Assembly (NCBI GenBank): GCA_963854835.1
Contig: OY978528.1
Span: 57,122,761-57,186,760, forward strand
Length of the DNA: 64,000 nucleotides
DNA from: Megamerina dolium
Taxonomy: Eukaryota > Arthropoda > Insecta > Diptera > Megamerinidae
Reading direction: 5' to 3'
Part shown: one piece after another, positions 48,001 to 56,989 of the stretch
How the letters are laid out: the number at the start of each line of letters is the position of its first letter
How positions within the stretch are numbered: position 1 is the first letter of the stretch
Position numbers and translations under genes: made by a program
The notes under the pieces: generated by a model
Seen by the model: only the letters and a program-made list of their open reading frames with translations
Told to the model about the DNA's origin: nothing
Database searches by the model: none

Positions 48001-49540
48001 GCATAAGAAAGAAACTTTTATTAGCTTGGAAGCTAAGTGAATGTGAATCTATGATTTTTTATTTTTGCTTTTGGTTTGATATAGTCTTTATGTACTCTAC
48101 ATATTATTTGAAGGTGGAACAGTCACTGCGAATAGCCATTGAGCAGAAATCGTAATAATTAAATGCAATTTGAGGACAATGCTTTTATTATTTTTAACTC
48201 TTTAGCTCTGTAAATTTGCAGAATATTGTCCGAGCTTCCCTTGGTGGGCATATTTAATTTGGACATTAGTGGATGGAATCCACCTTCATTAGAAAACATA
48301 TTTTTCATGTCTAAACACAAGTTTGTCTCCAAGAAAAAATGTTCTTAGAACTATGTATGATGGAAATCGAACCCACGATCTTAGCATTATCCAATAAGTA
48401 GGGACACATCGTACGTTACATCGATAGAGGTTAAATGGAGCTCTGCAAAAGCGACAACATATTTGCTTCCAATAACAGCCTTACTTCTCCATCAACTTTT
48501 TATAATTGTAATAATCATTAATCTGGCTGACACAAATTTTTCCTCTCCACACTTCTTCTGAATATTCTTACCCCTATCTCTCACCCTATCTTACCCTTCA
48601 AAACGAACCCCTAAACAGTTGAAAAACGGCAAATATTTCAATAAATACTGTTGACAAGGTTAACCTCCACTAATTTTCCATCCTCAATATTTTGGCGGAA
48701 TATAAAATGTTTGCCTCTATGAAATTGGCTCACACCGTTTCCTCAGAATTTATCATAAATATTATGTTAATCCTGCGAAATAAGAAAATTATCTGACAAT
48801 AAAACTATAATAAGGAGTAAATAACTAATGATATCTAAAAAAAATTTCATTTTCTTCGTTCATTTACAGATGTTAGCCCCCACGAAGTCGAAGGAGTACG
48901 TTATGGCAAATGTAAATGGTTCAATGTTGCCAAGGGTTGGGGTTTCATTACACCAAATGATGGTGGTCAAGAAGTGTTTGTGCATCAGGTAAGTTCATTA
49001 TTGTACATATAAATAATTGTAATTATTTAAATTACATTTATACAAATACTATATAGAGTGTCATACAAATGACCGGATTCCGTTCGTTGGGAGAACAAGA
49101 AGAGGTTGAATTCGAATGTAAGCAAACTGGACGCGGCCTGGAGGCAACACGTGTTTCCGGTCGACAGGGTATCGATTGTCATGGCAGTACGTTTCGACCG
49201 CGTATTAAAAAACGTTTTCGCCGGATACGCTGTTATAATTGTGGTGAATTTGCCAATCACATTGCAGCGAAATGCGAATTGGGACCACAACCAAAGACAT
49301 GTCATATTTGTAAAGAATCAGACCATCTATTTGCCGATTGTCCAATGAAAAAGGTGAGCTTTTACCGAATATATAACAGAAAGAAATCAGACATATTTGA
49401 AAAAACAAAAATATCCCTTTTGCATCTACTTATTACAGACACAAACCAGTGCTGAGGCGGCGGCGACATCATCAACCGCAATTGAAGCGAGCGATAATAA
49501 AAAGGATACGCCCGCTGAACAGGGTGATAGTGAAAGTTAA
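35920..49540 (+). CDS. lin-28: lin-28, cold-shock/CCHC zinc-knuckle RNA-binding protein, 4 exons
   Basis: The coding exons are 35920-36079, 48870-48988, 49057-49353 and 49439-49540. Phases match (1, 0, 0) and they give 225 residues. Lin-28 binds let-7 precursors and mRNAs and acts as a heterochronic and stem-cell regulator in animals. The N-terminus is S/T/N-rich. The cold-shock domain (about 62-130) has RNP1-type KGWGFI at 75-80 and RNP2-type VFVHQ at 89-93. A basic linker (KKRFRRIR) precedes two CCHC knuckles: C152-x2-C-x5-H-x4-C166 and C175-x2-C-x4-H-x4-C188. The C-terminal tail is short and acidic. The ATG at 35920 is the first ATG of the open frame. An in-phase alternative donor at 36040/36041 would remove 13 residues. 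Intron 1 is 12.8 kb and full of transposons. The gene lies downstream of Blimp-1 on the same strand. Confidence 0.93.
36320..36447 (+). other. lin-28: Possible alternative terminal exon of lin-28
   Basis: It is preceded by a long T-rich tract and TTTAG. The frame that exon 1 would impose (one base carried over) is open as [14 protein letters not shown] followed by a K/T-rich stretch, ending in TGA at 36445-36447, with AATAAA near 36489. Use would give a lin-28 N-terminus without RNA-binding domains. The sequence is A-rich, so chance is possible. Confidence 0.2.
37117..38870. mobile_element. Degenerate DNA element with long inverted ends
   Basis: Blocks on the left (TAGAATCATTCTC, AGAATGAATGGGAGT, ACGAATATTTGAGAGTACTAG) recur in inverted form and inverse order on the right (CGAGTATTCTCAAATACGTT near 38723, then ACTCCATTCCATTCT near 38798, then GAGAGATTCTA near 38860). 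This symmetry suggests a DNA transposon about 1.75 kb long with diverged terminal repeats of more than 100 bp. No transposase is recognised. Confidence 0.35.
38936..40660 (+). mobile_element. Tc1-type transposon with 234-bp inverted repeats (S-element-like)
   Basis: Flanked by TA on both sides, starting CAGTATGTC and ending GACATACTG. The left repeat (38936-39168) and right repeat (40427-40660) are near-identical inverted copies of 233-234 bp. Total length is 1725 bp. The size and repeat length are close to the Drosophila S element (about 1.7 kb, 234-bp repeats, from memory). One transposase gene is inside. Confidence 0.92.
39335..40392 (+). pseudogene. Tc1/S-like transposase, three lesions
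   Basis: ATG at 39335 opens a frame of about 350 codons with only three breaks: TAA at 39458-39460, a one-base frameshift in the A run at 39797-39802, and TAG at 40015-40017. The paired-type N-terminus ([20 protein letters not shown]) is followed by [20 protein letters not shown], the catalytic FCD (first Asp at 39791), [23 protein letters not shown] (second Asp) and [11 protein letters not shown] (catalytic Glu, DD34E). The low damage suggests a fairly recent death. Confidence 0.9.
42270..42948 (-). mobile_element. Mariner element, 679 bp, internally deleted
   Basis: TA-flanked (42268-42269, 42949-42950), with terminal repeats starting CCACCTTGATCAAAAAGTTC on the left and their inverse on the right. 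The minus strand contains decayed transposase sequence including the complement of a [12 protein letters not shown] block near 42660-42690. It is too short for a full transposase. Confidence 0.85.
44895..44964. mobile_element. TTAGGTTAGG-type retroelement tail fragment
   Basis: It begins TTTAGGTTAGGCTATG and continues with blocks ACTTAGGCCAGAAAGTCC and ATTGTGATACCAC. This pattern is common at the 3' ends of fly retroelements. It abuts the SINE to its right. Confidence 0.4.
44965..45277 (-). mobile_element. tRNA-headed SINE copy
   Basis: The minus-strand head reads GAGTGCCTTAGCCCAGTGG (A box) and GGGTTCAATGCCC (B box). The body matches the other copies (GCCGGTTCCGAA, AGCTTCTCTTCCAATA). The 3' end is replaced by the fragment at 44895. 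Confidence 0.75.
45735..46085 (-). pseudogene. Tc1/mariner-related transposase relic
   Basis: A minus-strand frame ends with [20 protein letters not shown], like the FQQDGATCHTA...TIDLLRE block around the second catalytic Asp of the family also seen at 18137-19492 and 25277-25600. Upstream parts are not conserved. Confidence 0.5.
46295..46642 (-). mobile_element. tRNA-headed SINE copy with 9-bp target duplication
   Basis: CACAAAATT flanks the copy exactly (46286-46294 and 46643-46651). The minus strand reads head to tail, with the tRNA-like head truncated at its first ~20 bp and a tail at AAATATGTGGCACTTAAAGC. The 348-bp copy is closely similar to that at 50589-50933. Confidence 0.85.
46700..48200. 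other. Intronic DNA without recognised elements
   Basis: ATTCAT/ATGAAT-rich near 46745-46940, reminiscent of the hAT-like element at 13104. An 80-codon plus-strand frame at 46958-47200 ([16 protein letters not shown]) has no recognised family. Confidence 0.4.
48210..48425 (-). mobile_element. Probable old SINE copy
   Basis: Weak match to the SINE body (TGTCCGAGCTTCCCTTGG, TTTAATTTGGACA) and to its tRNA B-box region (ATCGAACCCACGATCTTAG), with decay throughout. Confidence 0.4.
48870..48988 (+). CDS. lin-28: lin-28 coding exon 2 (first half of cold-shock domain)
   Basis: 119 nt between TTTACAG and GTAAGT. It encodes [20 protein letters not shown], then KGWGFI and VFVHQ, the RNP1 and RNP2 strands of the cold-shock fold. 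Confidence 0.95.
49057..49353 (+). CDS. lin-28: lin-28 coding exon 3 (end of CSD and both zinc knuckles)
   Basis: 99 codons, phase 0 at both ends, acceptor ATATAG, donor GTGAGC. It begins [20 protein letters not shown] and ends CPMKK. Both CCHC knuckles and the arginine/lysine-rich linker that contacts let-7 precursors in the family are here. Confidence 0.95.
49439..49540 (+). CDS. lin-28: lin-28 last coding exon
   Basis: 33 codons and TAA at 49538-49540, acceptor TATTACAG. It encodes an Ala/Ser-rich then acidic tail ([17 protein letters not shown]). Reading through the intron from 49354 gives non-conserved residues. Confidence 0.85.
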   Translation, partial: TQTSAEAAATSSTAIEASDNKKDTPAEQGDSES

Positions 49541-50365
49541 AAATGAAGAAAATCAGAGAAAAGAAGAAACACAATAATGATTTTCTGTATTCGGTACAAC
49601 AAATTTTCACATTTTCATCATTTCAACAGTTACAAACTGTATATTTTTTATACACTATCACATACATACTACAAGTGAACAGTACAAAAATACAAGAATC
49701 AAGTATCATGAAATATTTTTTTTTTCCATTTGTCATTAATTTACCTAGCGTAAGCGATAAATTTTAAAATACTATTAACAAAGAAACAAAGCAGAAAAAA
49801 AAAAGACATTTTAAATTTTAAGTTCTCTTCTCCCCTACACCAACGAATATGAAATTTAATATTATACATATATATTACATGTCCTTATTTGGCTTTAATT
49901 TTTTGTTTTTGGTTTTTTGAGAATTGCAATTTTTATTTTAAATTCCTATATATTTTTTTTTTCTTAGTTTTTTTATTTTATTTAAATTATTCAAATTTTT
50001 TTGCTATTGTAATAATTCAATTATAAATTCATAGAATTTCATTTCATTTTTAAGATCATAAATCATTAATTAAGTAAGTATTAAAAGAAAAATTACCTAT
50101 TAGGTTAAAATATTATTTTCAAAATGTCTTAAATATTGAGAATAAATTATCGATTTTTCTTTTTTGGTAAAATTATTAATTTTTATTTCAAAATTTAATG
50201 GAAATATGTCGGTGCTTAAGATGTATTGCGACTTAAATTAAACAAAGGCACAAGTGAAGAAAATTAACAGAAATCATTTGCTGCCAAATTAGATGCCTAA
50301 GTTTAGATATCCTACATTGTAACAGATAGTCTCTTTTGCTTTCGAAAATAAAGCACTTTTGTGCT
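49541..50365 (+). other. lin-28: Probable lin-28 3' UTR
   Basis: AT-rich and non-coding, with a good AATAAA at 50347-50352. I see no exact CTACCTC (let-7 seed) site in it. Confidence 0.5.
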
Positions 50366-50588
50366 AGAGATAGACGTGGTTTTTATGTGATAGCGCACAT
50401 TTTCAAACACACTCATAAACCGATATAAATAATAATGTGTATCGAATTTTTGAGCTCCATTGATTTAAATTTTTGACAGGAGTCCATAGAAATATATTGC
50501 AGAACATGCTTTTGTAATCAGCGTGGGCATGATTTTTCTACGAATACGCCCATTTTCGGACATAATCTTGTATACTAATTTTCAACTT

Positions 50589-50933
50589 GAAAAAAAAATA
50601 AATATGTGGCACTTAAAGCCCCGAAGGGCTCTTTGGCCGAGCTTCTCTTCCATTATTGTTGTACGTGTTAAATTTTTGGACAGTATTAAAAGGGACCTAC
50701 TTATTTTAGCCGGTTCCGAACGGCAGAACCCTTTTGACATCACTTTTTCTGAGCTTTGTCACCGAGTTCTTTTAGAAGCTTTTTCATGGCAAGTTGCTGA
50801 CAGGTGGGTACCGTTCGAAAGAAAAATGTTTTCGATATTAAATTTGTTATGCATTAGCATAACACGTGGGATTGAACCACGACCTACAGATCAGAAGGAC
50901 AACACACTAACCACTGAGCTACGGCACCCACAC
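50589..50933 (-). mobile_element. tRNA-headed SINE, most complete copy
   Basis: AATTTTCAACTT (50577-50588) and AATTCTCAACTT (50934-50945) flank it: a 12-bp target duplication with one mismatch. The minus strand starts GGGTGCCGTAGCTCAGTGG (A box). A degenerate B box near 50870-50885 and a non-tRNA body of about 270 bp ending at GGGCTTTAAGTGCCACATA then follow. The insertion falls inside a unit of the ~150-bp array. Confidence 0.88.
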
Positions 50934-51320
50934 AATTCTCAACTTAATAACTTTATGTTTTCGTGTGAAAAATGTGAAAACTTACATTTGAAAGCATAAG
51001 CTTGTATGGGAGTTAGGCGTGGTTTTTATCGGCTTCTTACTATTTTCAAATATGTCTATTATCTATGTCTATTAATAAGTTTTATCGCGTGTACAGAATT
51101 TCAGATTGTTAACTTTATATTTTCACACTTAAATCTGATGTAAAACAACAAAGTTTTGCATGTTATGTAGGCTTGGGTCTCTCCCGATAACGTCCATTTT
51201 CAGAGATGTGTATATGATCAAACTTACTTCAAATAACAGGTTGTACCTTTATATTTTCGCTCGTAATGTTTAAAAATATAATTTGAAGAACATCATTTTG
51301 TATGAGAGATAGGTGAAATA

Positions 51321-51964
51321 TTTATATTTCGGGAATAGCAAATAATAACAAACATTTTTAAATGAAATCAGCTTTATTGTTTTCAAACCATTTGTCATAG
51401 CAGTTTTTCCATTCCTCTTGAGACACTTCCAAAACATGGTTTTTGAACACTTCGACTGCTTCTTTGGCGCTCGTAAATCGTTGACCACGCAGTTTACCTC
51501 TGATATTCGGGAACAAGAACAAGTCATTGTGTGCCAAATCAGGACTGTACGGAGGATGAGTCATCAATTCGATGTTTTGACTGCTCAAAAATTCACCTGT
51601 TTAACGAGATGTGTGAGAGCTCGCATTGTCATGATGGAGAATGATTCGTCTTTGCAAACAAATGGTTGTGTTCCACTCAGAATTAATCGTCCTACGTTGC
51701 TCAAGCGGAATAGTGGCCACATGACTCATACGGCCAAAGAAACAGGCGACCATTTGCTTCGATGTGCTGCGGGCCCGAACCACCCACACGATCGATTGCT
51801 ATTTTGTTTCCGATTCATACATCATCTGTCACGATTTTATACACGTAATAGCACTTGTATAGCAAAACGTTGTGAGCACGTTTCTGCTAAAAAATGTCAA
51901 ATTTGGTGTGGTGTTGCCATATTTTAGCTCTTGATATTAGTGTTGCCACATCCCGAAATATAAA
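51321..51964 (-). mobile_element. Mariner element, 644 bp, perfect 14-bp terminal repeats
   Basis: TA-flanked (51319-51320, 51965-51966). The ends are TTTATATTTCGGGA and its exact inverse. The minus strand carries HHDNASSHTS (second catalytic Asp) and PYSPDLAHNDLFLFPNI (third Asp), then the C-terminal HVLEVSQEEWKNCYDKWFE block. The N-terminal half is deleted. It is inserted in a unit of the ~150-bp array. Confidence 0.9.
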
Positions 51965-52559
51965 TAGTAGCCTTCGTATTTCATATATGTTGATACTATG
52001 AATTTCTTGAATCTTCCTAATATGCCGAGAAACCCACAAAAAGTATTAAAATCTTACAAACTAACATAAATTATGTGATATTCTCTATGTTCCATCACAA
52101 TTAGTTGAGTCGCAAGGCTTAGGAATTTCACAGCTTATTCAATGTGTCTTTTCTTTTTAATCGTCGATGGTCTGTACTCAGCAACAATTGCCTAGCAAGA
52201 GGATCCGCATTTTTGTTTAATTTTTGAATGTGCTTTCTGCAGAACTTTGCAGTTTCCTCAGAAATTGTGTGTACATTCAAATCACGATAGATGTTAACGT
52301 TCCTCATATACCATATGCATGCAAAGTGTGAAGAAACACATGCAACAACATGCTTTTGTATGAGAGATGGGTGTGATTTTTATCCGATTTTGTCCATTCA
52401 AATATCTATTCACTCGTAAAAATAATCTGACGTATCAATTTGTAATTCAAACGCCCTCTAATTCGAGCAGTTATCATGGGAATAGGAGGACATGTAGCCA
52501 GACAGTTAAACGGACAATCGGTCTTACAAATATAGCTAAATCAGCTTAGATCGTGATTC

Positions 52560-53900
52560 TGATCAATAATATATAAACTCTTCTGTATACCTACGTCACT
52601 ACTTTATACCTCTACCGATATTTTGACTTACCAGCGAGTTTCGTATGGACTATCTTCCTAGCTGTCACGTGATTTTCGTCTCCAATACAAATGGTTCCGT
52701 AGATCTTCGCAACAATTTTTTCTCTCAAAAACAGTAAGAATTTTTTTCTCGGGAGTCTATTATGTAGGAAAGAGCAGATTTATAAATTACGACTAACAAA
52801 TTACCAAAAAGCTCGCCCTTAATATTCGCTGGCATTCTGTTCAAGACATTTTTCATATGCAAATACCTGCATGATTGTTTTGTTTAACATTCTAACTATT
52901 TGTAAATATCATATTCCATATTGATGTATTATATATGTATAAGTATATACGTGTTTTGTGCATTAAAGGATCAGTCAGCGTAACAAATGGCAAAAGTGCT
53001 AATACCTAATTTAATTGTTAACAAACTACTTTTACTCACTTATTTACTTTTTATGCCTATCTTTTAGCCAATTTTCACACACACACACACACACTCACAT
53101 ATACGTTTAATACAATCGTATGTACATATATATACACATATACGTTTTCACATCAATACATATCCTTTCTGATGATTATCATTGTCGTTGGCATACCACA
53201 AAATAAAGAGAGCATAAAATACTCTTACAAATAAGCTATATTGCAAAATACAAGTAGCGACATAACTGCTGCTGCTGCTTTTGATGCTGATGCTGCTATA
53301 TATTATATATTAACGGTAAGGCAAGATTGCTTAGCTAATATAATATTATGGCATAAAAAATCAGCAAGAAAAAGATGAAGAAAAATGATACACGGATATG
53401 AACACGATATACAAGAATAAGGTAAAGGCAAAGCTTATCTACTACAATTCACTAGATACCAATATATATGTATGTTATGTATGTATGTATATATAATAAG
53501 AATACCTATAGATATTGCTCTGGCATACGAGTAAATAAAAAAGTATGGGAAATTGGCATACATAGAAGATACGCGTAAATATATGTAAGTACAGCAAATA
53601 GATAGAATGTAAAGATGCGAAACAAAACCCAAAAGCATTTCTTTGTAAATTTCATATATTGTATTAGAAAATTGTTGTTGTTGTTGTTTTTAGCCTTTTC
53701 TCAACCTCTGTTTTGGTAAGTAGTACGTCGCAGTATGTAGCATTTAACATATGCCAAGTGGATATATGCGCTTTCGCGTAAGAAATAATATTTTTATAGA
53801 AATACATATTGCGCTTTTTAATCTCTGACATACAGAAATATGAATATATATGTATTATATATTGAATATGAATGAAGGACGTATGCTTTTTTAAACAAAT
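52560..53900. other. Intergenic DNA
   Basis: No gene is seen. CA and TATG microsatellite patches lie near 53078-53096 and 53465-53490. Confidence 0.5.
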
Positions 53901-53901
53901 A

Positions 53902-54465
53902 CCACCTTGATCAAAAAGTTCCCGGAATAGCCACCGTGTGGCGCTCCCATTGTTCCAATTTGATGTCAGTTTTTTTTTTTTTTTTGTTAAGTTAGTACAT
54001 CTGTTGTTGATATTCCCTCTAAATCTCAGCGTCATAGCTTGACATTTGAAAAAGTTACGTAGCCAAAAGTACATCTAAAATGGCCAAAGCAAATTTTTTA
54101 CAATTTTCAATCAATTTCATTCAAAAAAGAGACCGTGTTGACGTCGCAAAAGACATGATTTACGAGACTGAAACCCATCCCACATTCATCAAAAGGATCA
54201 TTACTGGAGACGAGACATGGGTTTATGAGTACGATGGAAAGAGACCAGAATTGTGGGCAGAAAACTCGTGGATTTTCCATTATTATTCGTAATTTTTTGA
54301 CGAAAAATGCAACAAATATTATCCAACAGCCACCGAATCCACCTGATTTAGCTCCCTGTGACTTCTTTCTCTTCAAGATGTACCAACTTAACAAAAAAAA
54401 AACTCAAATTGGAACGATGGGAGCGCCACACTGTTGTTATTCCGGGAACTTTTTGTTCAAAGTGG
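53902..54465 (+). mobile_element. Mariner element, 564 bp, internally deleted
   Basis: TA-flanked, with the same CCACCTTGATC terminal repeat as the element at 42270, but with its transposase remnant on the plus strand. The frame from 54080 carries [18 protein letters not shown] (first catalytic Asp) and then jumps to PPNPPDLAPCDFFLF (third Asp) in another frame, so the middle, with the second Asp, is deleted. Confidence 0.88.
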
Positions 54466-54469
54466 TATA

Positions 54470-55440
54470 TACCTACTTAAACACGAAATATTTGTATAGG
54501 AACACATTTTGACAAATAATGACTTTACGAATAATATCGTTGGTTATAAAAGTATCATATAAAAAATCTATAATCTAATTTAGAACCAGATGAAATGCAT
54601 TTATTCGCTAGATGACTAATACAGAATAGCCCCATTAGCGAATCTATCAGGTTTTCATACAAAAATTTTAATCACTTTTATGAGGAATGCTCTAATAATA
54701 TATTCAGCATCCTTTTTGTCTGATTGTTCCATAAATAGTGTATAATTTCTAGAATAAAATTTTAGCATTGCTTACGATATTGGAATTTCTTCACGATATA
54801 CCATAGCTACAGCACCTTCATTTCTCATTATGCCTGTAGAGCATTGATGTAATTAAAGAAATTTCATGAAATTGAATGAACATATACTATGCTTTCTATT
54901 CAAGAGAATATACTTTTTTTTTGTATCAATATCTACAATAAAATACAAATACTATATTTAAGCTTCTCAACAACTGGAATTTGCAAACACATCACATTTA
55001 AAAGCCTTTAAATTATTCTATATCAAGAAATTAAATATGTATTGCAATACAAATCAATAATGCTACAATAGCACATCACTAAAATCCAATGGTATGACCA
55101 GACCAGACATAACCAGATACACGTTAGCCTTCTATCAAATCGAATACCCACCCTTACGCTTCAACCATTCACTCTGCGTGCATTCACGTGTAATTTAAAA
55201 ACACAAAAGCTGATCGAAATGTACTTTTAAATCGATTGCAAAGTGCATCGAAGTCTTTTCTAATTTACTTTCACTTTTTATTTTTGATACACTCATGCAC
55301 ATGTTATATATTTTAAAATATATATACCCAGTTGGAAATTGTTTCCCCGTTCTTTGATATACTCACAACCAAGTTGTTTATATAAATGCCTTGTTAGATA
55401 TCATTGTCTCGTGTAATAGGTACCCTTACATAAAAGATTG
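54470..55440. other. Intergenic DNA
   Basis: AT-rich; nothing recognised. Confidence 0.5.
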
Positions 55441-56345
55441 AATGGAGGTAGTGACAAATAATACGTACGTTTCTTACCTTTGTGCTTTCTTTGTGAAAGC
55501 AAAAAAAAGAAAGAGTTATCCATGCTGACTTTGTGGACTTTCAATCTTTTAAAAAGTTCCAAAACTACACCTTGTCTTTTCCGGTAAATTGGTAACACGC
55601 AACCAAAATTTTAATCCGTATTTAACGCGTTTCTATGCTGAAATTTACATCTGCCCCAGTAATTGCTCCTAAACTGTCACACAATCATTCGGGTTGTGAT
55701 ACTCTGCCAATAAACCAGAACACTTATCAAATACCTCTCGAATGAGTGAAAGACCTTTGCGGTCTTCTATTAATAACATTGTCAAATCGTAGTGCTTGAT
55801 TTACTTATTGAAACGTTTTTCTTTTTTTGACATGATATCTCTGAATACTGGACGATCATGGTCAACATCAAATAAGTCGAGTGTTGTTTCGGTGATTGAT
55901 CTAAAACTAAAATTTAAAGCAATTCAAATGCAAAATCGCTGCATTTTTCGAAATTCAATTTATATGTAAACATCAGCTAGAACTACAACGCCAATATGCT
56001 TGCAAGAGGCTTGAATCGATTTTTTAAGGCATAGGCGCTTTTTTTTAAGCTTTCACCATAATTAGCCTGAGTGTAGGCATTTGCGTGTTTTAAAATAAAG
56101 TTTTCGATGTGTGGAGGAAAAAAAAAAACGCATCTCTGATATCGTATACATTGACTTTGGCATGTGTATCCTGTTGTAACAGGAGAAAGAGAAATAACAG
56201 TCGCTAGTCGGCGAACATAAGCTATTGAGGTTTCCCGTTGATGTTCCTCGTCACTGGTACTAGAAAAATCGCAATTGTCATTATTACTTTCATTTACAAA
56301 TGCTTCGATTTATTTCTCGGTTATATATTTTGGTTCGTACATTAT
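55440..56345 (-). pseudogene. piggyBac-like transposase relic
   Basis: On the minus strand, in order and in several frames: an acidic N-terminus (NNDNCDFSSTSDEEHQR), HDRPVFRDIMSKK, a segment with LSLIREVFDKCSG...YHNPNDCVTV.EQLLG (compare the IRPIFD...YQPG..VTIDEQL block of piggyBac transposases), then VVLELFKRL and KVSMDNSFF (compare the catalytic .DNWFTS block). Frame breaks are frequent; no TTAA-flanked ends were found. The assignment rests on motif order only. Confidence 0.55.
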
Positions 56346-56540
56346 TTTATTTTTTTTCCAATTCTTTCTTTTGAATTTGTAGTGGGAACGCCTTTAATTG
56401 GCGTAAAATCATTTTAATGTTAAAGCCAGGATATTTTGTAAGTATTGAATGAGGGCTTTTCTACAAAATTTGAAAAGAAGGACTCATTTATGTCATTTTC
56501 ACACAAGGAGCATATTAGGGTTAAATATGTGAAACATATT

Positions 56541-56850
56541 GGTGCCGTAACTCAGTGGTTAGTGCGTTGGCCTTTTGATCTATAGGCCGTGGGTTTAATC
56601 ACCGGCTATGCATAAATTTGATATTGTAAAGATTTTTCTTGCGAACGGTACCCACCTGTCGGCAAGCAATTGGCAATTCTTCCGGCAGTAAAAACTTGAC
56701 ATGAAAAAAACTTCCAAAAAAATTCTGTGACAAAGCTCAGAAAAAGTGATGTCGTAAGAACCGGCTAATATTTATAAGTTGGTCCATTCTAATACCGTCC
56801 AAAATTCGCGGCTTATAAGTATCACATATTTATTTATTTTTTATAACATT
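56541..56850 (+). mobile_element. tRNA-headed SINE copy, plus strand
   Basis: The head is GGTGCCGTAACTCAGTGG (A box), with a degenerate B box (GGGTTTAATCACC). The body is similar to the copy at 50589-50933 in reverse orientation, and the tail CACATATTTATTTATTTTTT is followed by TATAACATTT. No clear target duplication was found. Confidence 0.8.
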
Positions 56851-56989
56851 TATAACATCTTGTACTACCATTTATGATATGGAAATGTATATATAATATT
56901 GATCAGACTCAAGCCAAGTAAGCAATTTCTTTCGGTTTCCTCGCATGATAACTGCTGCAATTACAGAGAAAATATGCTGGAAATATATA

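Larger units (their letters stand above)
36080..48869 (+). other. lin-28: lin-28 intron 1 (12.8 kb), transposon-rich
   Basis: It contains a possible alternative terminal exon (36320-36447), a degenerate long-inverted-repeat element (37117-38870), a Tc1-type element (38936-40660), a mariner (42270-42948), two or three SINE copies and a transposase relic (45735-46085). The pieces at 40661-42269, 42949-44890 and 46643-48200 show no recognisable gene. Confidence 0.8.
50345..52450. repeat. Diverged ~150-bp tandem array, interrupted by two elements
   Basis: A block resembling CTTTTGTATGAGAGATGGG, TGTGGTTTTTATCCGA and CCCATTTTC occurs near 50355, 50508, 50998, 51155, 51290 and 52350. A second block (AACTTTATATTTTCGC) follows in most units. 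Spacing is 135-157 bp after subtracting the SINE (50589-50933) and the mariner (51321-51964). The units are heavily diverged. The lin-28 poly(A) signal lies in the first unit. Confidence 0.6.
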
